Shown here: positions 23,655 through 34,520 of the stretch, in pieces | Position numbering within the stretch: the stretch's first letter is position 1 | Layout: every line of letters begins with the position of its first letter | From: Mytilisepta virgata | Taxonomy: Eukaryota; Mollusca; Bivalvia; Mytilida; Mytilidae | Length of the DNA: 64,000 nucleotides | Assembly: GCA_028015205.1 (NCBI GenBank) | Contig: CM051514.1 | Coordinates: 21,468,150 to 21,532,149, forward strand | Reading direction: 5' to 3' | Translations under genes and position numbers: made by a program | Notes under the pieces: model-generated | Database searches by the model: none | What the model saw: the letters and a program-made list of their open reading frames with translations, nothing else | Told to the model about the DNA's origin: nothing

Positions 23655-24345
23655 AAATTAAAGAGCTGTAAGATTAGAGTTTACAAAAAGCCTCGTTCAA
23701 AGACATTTTTAAGCGGTGCAAACTTACGATGGCATTGTTAGAGATGGTGAAAAATGGAAGTAGACCTGGTTACACAGATAAATCGATATACATGTACCAC
23801 CTAACAACCCATCAGAAGCATGCTTAATGCCATTTATAAGTAGTAGTGACCCATTGTTTCTGAGCATTTTGTTTGTACCAAACATTTCCACTGTCCATGC
23901 ATGATTGGCATCATGATACATTTAGTAGATGTGCTACAGGTACAAAATCAGTACTGACTGTACAACTCATGGGGTACAACTCATGATGGTCATCCTTCTC
24001 GCAAACTTTGGGATCCACAAGGTCAGAATTTAGAAAATTGAGAATTTCAGTATGTGACGGACACTCCTCTGTTATTTTCCATTTTATGCACTTTATTTCT
24101 ATACAGCATTATCATACACTATATGAAGATGCGCAACAAGGTTTTAGAATTTTGATTTTCGATACTTCTGGCCCACAGGGGTCGAATTTTGAAGTTGTGA
24201 ATTTAAGCTTGTGACCTTAACTCCTCTTTCATTTTTATATTTTATGAATTTTCTATTTTCATACAGTATCATGTAGATATACAGTAAGGTTTAAGAATTA
24301 TTATTTTTCAAAAATTGGAGGCAGTATTCAAACAGAGGCTCCCAG
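23655..24345 (+). repeat. Old dispersed repeat with internal tandem duplication
   Basis: The first half resembles 21335-21545. Within 24030-24345 a unit with TTTTATG, a T-rich run and ATACAG(C/T)AT repeats with a period of about 155 bp (landmarks near 24083 and 24238). Noncoding. Confidence 0.4.
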
Positions 24346-24399
24346 GACCCTGTATCGCTCACCTGATATTTGCATTTGTTCCCTGCTAAGGGACCTTGA

Positions 24400-24740
24400 C
24401 ATTAACATCCATGTCATGTTTGGTTTCAATCCATTCAGTAATTTTCAAGAAGACATATGATGTAATTCCCATTAATCCTACATTAATCTAAGTCTTCCGC
24501 TGACGGCCTTCATGGATACAGATCGGCACCAAAGTAACAACACCTGGTCAGAACGTCATAAGAAACATCCATGCCATGTTTTGTTTCAATCCATTCAGCT
24601 GTTCTCTAGAAGAATATTACATGTACTGCATTTATTTCCCTTAGGTTTCTATGGTAAACTAAATCCCCCGCTGGCGGCTAGGTTAGACAACGGATCGGCA
24701 ACAAAGCAACAACACTTGGTCAGTACCTCATAATGAAAAT
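24400..24740 (+). repeat. Dispersed repeat, two tandem copies (GGTTTCAATCCATTCAG family)
   Basis: Two successive copies each have TTTCAATCCATTCAG, AAGA, a T-rich part and GATCGGCA(A/C)CAAAG(T/C)AACAACAC. Relatives lie at 28720-28875 and 42175-42255, and more distantly near 8360-8480. The shared tail contains GACGGATCGGCAACAAA. It is a high-copy noncoding family; its class is not clear from sequence alone. Confidence 0.55.
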
Positions 24741-26777
24741 TTGAAAAATGATCTCTGGTAAATGTGTGAGCTGTCTTAGGACAAAAAACGATTACGTGAG
24801 GAGAAATAAAATATTAATATTATATTGTTATTTGTTAATCATGTTAAAATGATAAATAATATTCCGTGCAAAAATTAGAAATTATTTATATTGATATATT
24901 TGGTTTCAATTTAAAAAAGTTCCAATATACACAAATTATTCCATTTGTCAAATAAAATAATGTACTATAATGAATCATTAGTGATATTATTTAAAGAAAA
25001 TCTAAGTTTTCAGTTTTGAAATATAAAATAAAATAAAAATATACACTTCAGGTACAACCAAAATCTCCCTAGTCTTCTATCATACAATCTGGTATGTCTA
25101 AATTTAACAAAGTATCATCCTTAAAAGGTTTGAACAGCTACATTTTGTGTTTTCCCATGTGAAATTGATTTTTTTATCAAAGAGGTTTTACTGTAAGTCG
25201 CAAAGAAGCTTTTTAAGGTACCGTATGAAGTTTTCTGAACTACATTCATGTCAAAACTTCATAAAAGTATAACATAAACATGTATCAAGTTTGAAAATGG
25301 TATTTTTACTTCTTGTTGTAACAAAAATCACGTTTGTCTTATATCGCACATACTGATTATTTGATTAAGTATGAACCTGAAATTGGTTGAAAAGCTAGAT
25401 TTTGTGTTTTTTTTACGTGAAATAGATTATTTTTCATTTAAAATGTATTACGGTAAGTTTCAGACAAGTGTTTTAAGATACCATAACAAATGTATGAAAT
25501 AAATTCATGTCAGACATTCATAAAAGTATAAAATAGGCTATTTCGGGTTTGAAAAGTCTTGTATTTTTACTTTAAAAAAATAATATCAATTAAAAATCAA
25601 ATTTATCTTATATCACGCAATGGGAACACACTATTTAGAGCAAACCTTGAAGTCACAATACAATTAAAAAGAAACAGAAATAAAATAATAGAAAAAACAA
25701 ATATTAAATAAATATATTTAAATAAGTTCCAATATACACAATGCAATGTACAATTTTTTAAATGCAAATTGTATTCCCTAAAATAAGATAAATATTACAG
25801 TTGTGAAAAAAAATTAATTAAAAATTATATTAATACTATAATACGAATAATTTTGTGAAATATACGGCGATAGTCTGCGTACTTTATTTAGCATGAAACA
25901 TTTTAACAAATCCAGCTGAACTTCCTGGAAGCAATTTTTTTTTGTTTTGATTTAAAGAATTTAAACTACGCATGCACCGTCCGATTCCATGTCAACTCAT
26001 ACCTTTTCCAACTCGTATGCTATTTTTTACCAACTCGTATCCTTATATTTACTAACCCGTACCTTCACTTTTCACCTTATTCATAGTACCTAGTGTACCA
26101 GTACGTCAATTACACTATACTTCTACCAATAACAAAGTCACGGACTTGTACATCTTTTGAACTGAGTTTTTCTGTGCGCATCGTTGTGTGTTTGTTTGTT
26201 CCACATTGACTGGAGGTATAGGAGGAGGGTTGATATCTCACAAAACATGTTTAACCCCGCTGTATTTTTGCTCCTGTCCCAAGTCTAGCCTTTGTTAGTC
26301 TTGTGTGTTTTTTTTTAATTTGGTTTGATTTGTATGTTTCGGAGCTTAGTATTCCGTCCATTTCGCTGAACTATTATGCATAACTGTTTAGGGGCCAGCT
26401 GAAGCCTGCCTCCGGATGCGGGATTTTCTCGCTGCGTTGAAGACCGATCGATAGCCTTGAGCTGTTTTCTGCTCTATGGTCGGGCTGTTTTCTCTTTGAG
26501 ACACTTCCTTTTAAATTCTCTATTCTAATTCTATTGAAATTTTTATTCAGCACTGTATAAAGTTATATTTTAATTAGAAATGATAATAACAAAGAACAAG
26601 GCAAAAACATTGAGCACACATAACAAAGTGATTATAATGTCATATTACAGTTCACATATTAGGTCGTCTGGCAAAGGTCCGTTTAGCTGTCCACAAGTGC
26701 GGGGTAGCTGACTTGCAATTTTCATTGAGGCCCTCAAACAAGATACATGTATGCACTTAACGTTCATACATAAAAAT

Positions 26778-26780
<3 letters not shown>
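24740..26780. other. AT-rich stretch with a 270-bp diverged tandem duplication and a dispersed repeat
   Basis: Units at about 25105-25355 and 25375-25630 share GAACAG/GAAAAGCTA, TTTTGTGTTTT, TTCATGTCA, CATAAAAGTATAA and ATCTTATATC(G/A)C(A/G)C. AAGTTCCAATATACACA occurs at about 24917 and 25725. The stretch 26200-26510 (GCCAGCTGAAGCCTGCCTCC, GGTCGGGCTGTTTTCTC) resembles a common bivalve dispersed repeat from memory. No gene is supported. Confidence 0.45.

Positions 26781-26840
<60 letters not shown>
26781..26840. repeat. (AT)n microsatellite
   Basis: Uninterrupted AT dinucleotide repeat of about 30 units. The Ile-Tyr reading frame over it is an artefact of the repeat. Confidence 0.98.
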
Positions 26841-26844
<4 letters not shown>

Positions 26845-26906
26845 CATCCAAACATTTAAATGGCAACAATTAATACAGTTTTCATATTCTAACCATAAAA
26901 GAAAAA

Positions 26907-28480
26907 TTATTTGACTGACATAGTATTTTCAAGAAAATGATTGTAACAATGTTTCTTGAATAATTCCCCATTACGACCATTTTTTATTGTGAATGGTAAA
27001 GTATTCCATACCTTGATTGCAGAATAATGAAAATATTTTTTTTTATAAAAATTATTATTTGGTCTTGGAACAACTACATGATCGTTATTAGAGACAGTTC
27101 GTAAGTTGTAGATTTGAACATCATTATTATTTAGCATTGATAAGTAATCAGGTGTTAGTCCATTTATAATTTTATACATTGGAATTGATTGTTGGTATTT
27201 AATTCTTTCTGTAAAGGATTCCTTTTTTAAAGAAGAAAACATAAAATTAGATGGAACAGAAATATCACATTCAATTCGTGCTACTCTTTTTTGAAGATTT
27301 ATGATTCTATCTGAATCTTTTTTGTAATAAATTTCCTCAAACTGAACTACAATAGTCTATATATGGTAGAATATATGATTGATTGATTGTTGCTTAACGT
27401 CCAGTGGCAAATATTTCATGCATCTTCAGGCCGAGAACCAGTTCAATTTATCAAACAATTCAATTAGGGGTGGGATGGGACAAAAAGGGGAACCAATTTT
27501 GACTGCCACTGTAAAAGGAGGATGGTTGGGTAGGGTCGGATAATTTAGCCTTCTGTAGCGGCCATCAGCCTACTCTTTTTCGAAAACTACAGAAGGGGTC
27601 TTTAGCGTGCAGGGAGTGGGGCATTCTCGAAACACGTTACCCACTATGGTCCGCGGTCAGGCTTTCCGTATTATGACCTGACAACCCCCCAACGAGAGGG
27701 TCTCCCCTATCCGCCACCTGGGGACGCGCTAGACAGCTCTATGGGTTGAGCCCCCGTGATCCATCACAGGTGCCTAGGGTAGAATATATGCAGTATAAAA
27801 TAGTTGTCTTATGAGTATAGGAAAATATTCTTCAAGTTTATACAAAAGGGGTATTTTAGATGAGATAATCTTATATATACGATCAACATGTTCTTCCCAG
27901 CTTAAATTTTCATCAATGTCAATCCCAAGTAATTTGAAAGAATGGACATTCTAAATATAGGTTTCGTTGGTGGTAATACATAATTCTGATAGATGTGGAA
28001 GTTTTGTTTTGAACTCAATTTCATACACTTTGTTTTTTGTGCATTAATTTTCATAATGTTATTGTTACACCAAGATTGTACAGCATCTAAATCATTTTGC
28101 AATATGCTGTTAATTTTTTCAATTTTCTTTAAAAATTTCTTCTCATGAAAATGCAATGTTGAATAATCAGCGTTAAATCCATGTTAGATTGTTTAACATG
28201 AAGTGGTAAATAATTGATATAAATTAAAAATAACAGAGGAATAGAACATTGAGGCACTCATTATTTTATAAACGTTTTATTAGATTTAATATTTGCATAT
28301 TGAACTTCTTGTTGTCTTTCAGACAAATATGATTTTATCCAATTTGTCATATGTTCTCCGATATGATAAAAGTTAAGCTTTTCTAAAAGTATGGCATGGC
28401 TAATAAGATCAAAAACCTTACTGAAATCTAAAAACACAGTACCAACTATTTCTCCATTATCTAAATATTTTAACCATTAG
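26907..28480 (-). pseudogene. CR1/L2-type LINE reverse transcriptase, 3' half, interrupted
   Basis: On the minus strand, fragments in order are: around 28460-28270, a stretch with FSKVFDLISHAILL and SYLSERQQEVQY; 28156-27902 with LDAVQSWCNNNIMKIN and KTKCMKLSS, the region after the RT catalytic box; and 27242-26907 with YKIINGLTPDYLSML, FHYSAIKVWNTLPF, the typical C-terminal segment of CR1/L2/jockey-like RTs. Frameshifts occur, and a 400-bp insertion (27378-27777) splits the last two fragments. The 5' part of the element is missing. Confidence 0.8.
27378..27777 (-). mobile_element. SINE-like insertion with 13-bp target-site duplication
   Basis: The 13-bp sequence GGTAGAATATATG occurs at 27365-27377 and again at 27778-27790, exactly flanking 400 bp that are GC-richer than the surroundings. 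On the minus strand the insert ends in an (CAAT)n run next to the duplication, like the simple tail of a SINE. It contains no ORF. A-box and B-box candidates are weak. It lies inside the LINE remnant and is therefore younger. Confidence 0.8.
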
Positions 28481-28499
28481 TCAGAGATGGTTAGGTCAT

Positions 28500-29050
28500 C
28501 CGAACGAAAACGGAAAACACATGATCTGTCCTAAGGACGAAACCAGACGCGGTCATAGTCGTGGTCCTAAGAATAGTCATTAAGACCATTTCTGTCCTGA
28601 AGTTAACTTTATCCGGAGATAATGACCAAACAGACCATTTTAAATATCTGTTTCAAATGCCTGCTTGAGGGTGATGTTTAAATTATCCGTATTGTATTTC
28701 CCATAGAGTTCTTTGCGATGTTTGGTTTCAATCCATTCAGGGGTTCTTGAAAAGAAGATTGTTGAATTTATTTCCGATATGTTTCTATGTATGATAAACT
28801 AAGTTCCCCAATGGCGACCATCTTGGATGACGGATCGGCAACAAAGTAACAAGGCTTTGTAAGAACCTAATAAGGAACATTCACTACTGACAGAAACAAT
28901 GACTGAAAAACTGCAAAGGACAAAATATAACTGTAAATGACTGCCGAAATAGTTGCAAATGACTGATATTATTGTGTCAAACAAAATACTACTGTCACAA
29001 CACTCAGCTGGGGTTGTATCAGTAGAAATCTATTTGTGACAACGTTTTCA
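28500..29050. other. Noncoding stretch including one dispersed repeat copy
   Basis: 28720-28875 carries the GGTTTCAATCCATTCAG ... GACGGATCGGCAACAAAG repeat. The rest has no gene. Around 28985-29055, TGTGACAACGTTTTCAAGG resembles a motif also seen at 41632-41650. Confidence 0.4.
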
Positions 29051-29052
29051 AG

Positions 29053-29427
29053 GTGAAAGGGGCGACAGTGAATAGAGAACACCCAAGGACAACAGAGCTG
29101 CTGGTACGTCAGTTTATTCAAAATACTCTTGGTTTTACTGAAAAGCGAGCATCCTCTATATTATTCACAGCTGTGCCAGACAGGCGCAATATAATACTTC
29201 GCTTATCGAGCTTGATTGATCGAGATGCCCTTCTTCAAGCAACAGCCAAGTTAGAAGCAGGCTCAGGTTTCAGTGCTGTCCCTGACCTACCCGCAGCAGT
29301 AGCAAATCGCAGAGGTGAGCTGCTAAAAGAGAGACGGGAGCTACCATCGGAGGAAAGAAGATGTAAGCTAGTGTATTTAAATGAGCCTCCTTTCGTAAAA
29401 CTCGTTACAAAGCCAGCGAGGGGGTGA
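29053..29427 (+). pseudogene. LINE ORF1-like RNA-binding domain fragment
   Basis: A 124-codon frame contains LLVRQFIQNTLGF, IILRLSSLIDRDALLQ and PDLPAAVANRRGELLKERR, ending KLVYLNEPPFVKLV. This is the pattern of ORF1 proteins of many invertebrate LINEs: an RRM-like strand set, an R-L-x-S-(F/L)-x-D-R segment, and a C-terminal domain with DLP and RR-ELL-KRR. The first frame codon is GTG, so the true N-terminus lies upstream or is lost. It may belong to the same element as ORF2 starting at about 30181, but the 750-bp gap makes that uncertain. Confidence 0.7.
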
Positions 29428-29429
29428 CT

Positions 29430-30180
29430 ATTTGACATTATACCGGAACATGTACACTATGTCTGACTCAGCTTTCTATAATAACTATTTGTTTACCAAT
29501 GATTTCTTAATATTGAACTATGTGTATTTGCGTTCATATTAATTTCGTACCAGTTATTTCAATACATCGTATGTACATATTCACTTGAGTGTATGTTTTT
29601 GTCAATTGTTTTTTGTTCATTTAAAATTCACCGGCTTGTGTATTTCAAAAGTAAATATTATGGTGTTTTCGTCGAGGTCCGCGTCTGAAGACAACAATGG
29701 CTGCGGCTAGTGATTTGGGAAAGTAGAGTAAAAAATAGATAGTGTTTAGAAATTTAATTTATACAAGATTTATTTTTAATTGCATATACATATTAACGGC
29801 AAACAACATTAACAGGCGACAAACATACCCTCAAAAATAACTTTGTTTTTTTTTCTGTTATTTATTTATTTATTTTTTTCTATAAAAAACAACTTTTCTC
29901 TCCTTTATCCATCTTACTAAATTCTGTCGATATGAAGATATACAAATGCACTGGATGATTAAAATTATAGATTGGTTTGGGGATGCTTCAAAATTGGGTT
30001 TATAATTTGAATATATACATCTTTTACTCAATGCATGGTTTGTATTATTTTTGTTTATTTTTATAGGTCTTTGGTGACATTTAAGCTTATTTTATCTTAT
30101 CCTAGATCTCATGAACATGTTTTTATTATGATGAATTGTAATTTATTTATAAAATATTACAAATTTGGGAGAGGAAGAGT
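29430..30180. other. Noncoding AT-rich gap between LINE fragments
   Basis: No coding potential seen. T-rich and A-rich tracts are common. Confidence 0.3.
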
Positions 30181-33100
30181 GTGGTTCAAAGAAATAATTT
30201 CGTTTGTTACTTAAACATGGTGTCAATTAAAATTGGTGCTCTCAATTCCAGGGAAATTAAAAGAAGAGATATATCTACACGGTGTAGAGAAAAGTATGAT
30301 ATTTCAATATTAATAGATACTCATAGTAAAACAGAAAAATTTATGCAGACAAATGGTGGGATAAAAGCTTCTTCTGTTCACACTTTGGACACAGCAGAGG
30401 TATAGCAAATTTATTAAATAATACATTTAAATACATAGTTCATTATGACATTTATGACAAAAATAGAAATTATCTTATATTGGACTTGGAAATTTAACAA
30501 TAGTTTGTTATATGATAAAGATTATGTTTGTAAAATTAATTAATGAGTATAGTACAGCATCAGATTGTAACAACAATGAGTTATCTAGAAACCCAAATAT
30601 TTCCTGGGAATTACTTAAATGTTAAATAAGAGATGAAACTATATCCTATGCATCATATTTAAAGAGAAAAAAAAATGATTTACTGAAAAAAAACTAGAGG
30701 AAAATATCAGATTATTGCAAAGTGAATACCAAAGTGATCCAACTTAAAATTTATACGAAAACATGCATAATACTGAAAAAGAATTAAAATTAATAAGAGA
30801 AAATAGGGCCAGGGGAATCATGGCTAGAGTAAAATCAAGATGTGTTACAGAAGGTGAAAGATGTACTAATTATTTTTGTAATCTAGAAAAACGTCAGTTC
30901 AATGAAAAAACAATCCTTAAACTCATTACAGAAAATCATGATCAATTTGATTTCCTTGAAGAATAAAAAATATTTTTTTGAAAACTTATATACAACAGCA
31001 TATCCAGTCTGCAAACCTGAACTTGAGGGACTGTTTTTTAGCAAAAACAATCCGTACAGTAATTTTTTGTCTGAGGAAGATATTGTTTTATGTGAGGGCC
31101 ATTTAAGGACAAGTGAATATTTAAAAGTTCTAAAAAATATAAGAAATGGAAAATCTCCAGGTTTTGATGGGTTTACGACAGAATTTTACAAATTCTTTTG
31201 GCATGATTTAAATGAATTCTGATCAAATTCTTTTAGTTATAGTTTCGAAAAGGGAAACTTACCACAAATACAAGGTTTGATAACCTGTATCCCAAAAGAA
31301 GGTAAATCAAAATCATACATAAAAATGGCACACTATAACTTTATTAAATGTAGATTTAAAAATAGCATCAGGTGCTATTGCAAATAGAATGAAACTTGTT
31401 CTGAAAAAATTAATAAGAGAAACGCAACAAGGCTTATACAAGGAAGATATATTGGAGAATGTACTAGATTAATATTTGATCTAACAGAAAAAAACAGAAG
31501 AAGAAAAAATTCCAGGTCTGCTCATTCTTCTAGACTTTGATAAAGACTTCGACACTCTTGAATGGTCCTTTATAGATTGAAGCATGACATTGTTTGGTTT
31601 TGGCCCGGACTTTTGCAAATGGATTCAGACACTATACAAAAACGCACAGAGTTGTGTCATAAATAATGCACACATTTCAAACTATTTCAAAATTGAAAAA
31701 GGAATAAGTCAAGGGAATCCATTGTGCCCTCATCTTTAATTTTGGCCTTAGAATTAATGAACGCTAGTATAAAAAATGATCCAGCTATAAATGGAATTTA
31801 AATTGATAATTCAGAGTATTTACTCAGTCAATATGCAGATGATCCCTAGAGGATGACGAGGAATCACTTTGTAGGTGTATATACATTATTTATCGTATTT
31901 CCCCATGCCTATATCGACCTGCTGAGGCCTTCACAATTTCCCGTATTTCGGCACTGTGACGTCGTAAAGAGTTGACCCGACCCCAATATGAGCTGACCCG
32001 AATATATCAGCGACGTCATAATATTTGACCCAACGTTGACTCGAATATATCAGGAAAACATCCGGTTATAGGCCGATGGCCATTGAAAAGTAAGAAATTC
32101 CATTAAAATTGCTAGTTAACAATACGATAAATTTATCATCAAGTTTTCTTCAAACAAATATTGTAAAATGTAAGCCGCTCGACACAATATGAAGCTTTTT
32201 AGCTCGTTCGCTACGCACACTCGCCGAAAAAGCTTAACATTGTATCTCGCGGCTGATATTTTACGATATACGTTTGCAGAAAACCTGATAATATGTACAA
32301 ATAAGTATACAGAGTATACAGGACTAAAAGCAAAGTTTGAAAAAAATGAAGCCATATGGATTGGATCAAAATTAAGGTCAAAGGAAAAACTATTATCTGA
32401 AGTAAACCTTAAATGGAATCAGAGCGGACAATTCAAATTATTAGGGATATTTTTTTCTTTTTGCAATAGACAAAACGCTTATTAATTTTAAAGGAAATAA
32501 GGAAAAGATGAAAATCTTTCTAAACTCTTGGATCTATCGAGACTTTGCATATTTGGGAAAGATAACCGTAATAAAATCCTTAGTATTACCAATAATTATT
32601 CAGTCACTTAGTGTTTTGCCTAATCCACCCCAAGAATGTTTGAAAGATATTGAACATATATTTTTCTCATATTTATGGGAGGAAAACCATATAAAATTAA
32701 AAGAAAAGTAATTGGAAATATTGAAAATGGACGGTTGAAAATACCCTACCTAGAATCTTTTGGTATGGCTTTAAACATGACTTTGGTGCAAAAATTAATA
32801 GATCCTTTAAACTTTTCACCATGAAAACATTAATAATTGATCAATATTGACAGATATGGATATTGAACTCTTATTCCCTTGAAAAAATTACAAATCAGTT
32901 TTGCACATTTTGAAAATATATTTGGGAAATTGGGGAAAATTAAAGACTGCTTCATCAGAGGAGCCCTCTATCATTCCGACACAATCTAAAAATTGTTCAT
33001 AATGTTGTTTTTATGATAAATGGTGTGAAGCAGGAATACTTTTTTATAATGATTCGCTGAATGAAAATAATGAGTTTTTCACGTTCGACCAATTAACCGA

Positions 33101-33850
33101 ACAATATAGCATAAAAACAGCTTTTCTTCATTATATAGGCAAGCTGCATATGATACGTTGTCAGTGGAAAAACCAAATTGTTAAGATTGAAAAATTGGAT
33201 ATTGTTTCTTGTAAAATATATGAATTCATTCGAAAAAAATTAAAAAATTGTAATTTTCTGTATTAAAAGTTCCTTTTAACTTTTATGGAGAAACCAGAAA
33301 TACAACAACAGAAATGGCAAGAGGAACTAAATATTGATATCCATAATTGGGATGATATATATACATTACCATTCATATGTACCGATAACAACAAATTGTA
33401 AATGTTTCAATACACAATGTTGCTACGAATTTTTGGTACAAATTCTCTTCTTTGTAAATGTAAATTGATAGAAACACATCTATGTTATTTCTGCAATGAA
33501 CCAAAAGAATCAATTCTTCATCTTTTCTTGGAATGTAATAAAATCAGGAATTTTTGGTTGGACACATCACTTTAAAGGAATTGGTGTAAGGTTGAATTAC
33601 CAAATTCAGGAGATGATATAATTCTAGAATCAGACCAATTTGATATATCCATTAGCTACTTCATCATTCTCATTACTTTTTTTTCATGTAAAATGTCCAA
33701 TAAACACCCTTCGCTTTTGGGTTTAACAAATTTACTAAAACAAACATACACACTAAAGAAAAGGCATCAGCTGAATTTTACAAGTCCCCTGCAGTTAGTG
33801 AGAAAATAGAAATAAAATGGTCTTGTGTAAAGGACATTGTGTTCTAAGGG
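30181..33850 (+). pseudogene. L1/Tx1-like LINE ORF2 remnant (endonuclease, RT, C-terminal Cys motif)
   Basis: Plus-strand fragments in order: endonuclease start with IGALNSREIKRRDI and SILIDTHS (30210-30400; most of the domain deleted); a linker with RARGIMARVKSRCV and GERCTNYFCNLEKRQ (30763-30966); RT with IRNGKSPGFDGFTTEFYKFF (about 31138-31200), LLILLDFDKDFDTLEW, EKGISQGNPLCP and the catalytic YADD at about 31835. After an insertion it resumes with GLKAKFEKNEAIWIG (about 32320). The C-terminus has CYFCNEPKESILHLFLECN (about 33485-33540), a Cys-His cluster typical of L1-like ORF2. Many stops and frameshifts show it is dead. Confidence 0.85.
31885..32297. mobile_element. Hairpin-bearing insertion inside the LINE RT
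   Basis: The RT reading frame is lost shortly after YADD near 31885 and resumes at about 32300. The intervening 410 bp are unrelated to LINE coding sequence. Their right part is a near-palindrome: arms 32132-32200 and 32227-32294 (about 68 bp, with AAGCTTTTT meeting AAAAAGCTT) around a 26-base loop. This suggests a small foldback or MITE-like element. A clear target duplication was not found. Confidence 0.6.
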
Positions 33851-34385
33851 AGGTAACCCCACATATAATGTTTAATGGGAGATGTACGTTACAAATAGAC
33901 AGTGGGTTTTCAAGTGCATCTATATAAAATGTTATATATTATTAAATATCTATGTAGTATGTATTTTATATGCAGGCATGTATATACATGTATATAAACA
34001 ACAATATAAATATAGCCCCATGTGTGTTGTGTGTATGTATATATGTATGCATAGCACACAAGTCTATGTTTGCTTCTCTCAGGTATTTGATATCTATATG
34101 GTGCTGTAGGTAACTACATTTGTTCGTTTTTCCCTTAGTCACAATGTATTGATATTCTTTATGTTATATATGCAATATATGAATTTAAAAAAGGGACCAT
34201 TAGCTTCTAAATTCAGCATAAACTGAGCCAAAGCTTCACTTCACTTCACTTTTTTTTTCAAGCAGTGGAAAGTAAAGTGTTGATATGGATTTGAATAATA
34301 AGATCTGTATATTGCTAACTAACATGTATTGAGATGGAGCAAAGAAAATTACAAAACAAAAACAGTTTTTTAAGTGGCAACAGAT
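33850..34385. other. Low-complexity GT/AT-rich stretch after the LINE
   Basis: TATG/TATA-rich sequence at 33900-34060 explains the Cys/Tyr/Ile-rich reading frame. A CACTT triplication (ACTTCACTTCACTT) lies near 34240. No gene. Confidence 0.4.
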
Positions 34386-34520
34386 GTACTTTGTTCATTT
34401 CAGACAATGTTTGACTGATACAACGTTTTAATGCGGTTTATTAAACAAAATCTATCTGCCACAACTTTTACCTGAGGTAATCTGTTTTAACTTTTTTGCC
34501 TGTTAAGATTCAACCAATTC
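34385..34520 (+). repeat. Left member of a 7-kb-spaced inverted repeat
   Basis: CAGACAATGTTTGACTGAT (34402-34420), CAACGTTTT and GCCTGTTAAGATT match the reverse complement of 41558-41640 (AATCTTAACAGGC, ATCAGTCAAACATTGTCTG). The left copy has about 60 extra bases between CAACGTTTT and GCCTGTTAAG. Whether these are ends of one element or two copies of a short repeat is undecided. Confidence 0.55.

Noticed and set aside
26645..26869. Ile-Tyr repeat frame (also 50460-50723)
   Set aside because: Created by the (AT)n microsatellite.
33882..34109. Cys/Tyr-rich 75-codon frame
   Set aside because: Low-complexity TATG/TGTA-rich DNA after the LINE; no conserved motif.
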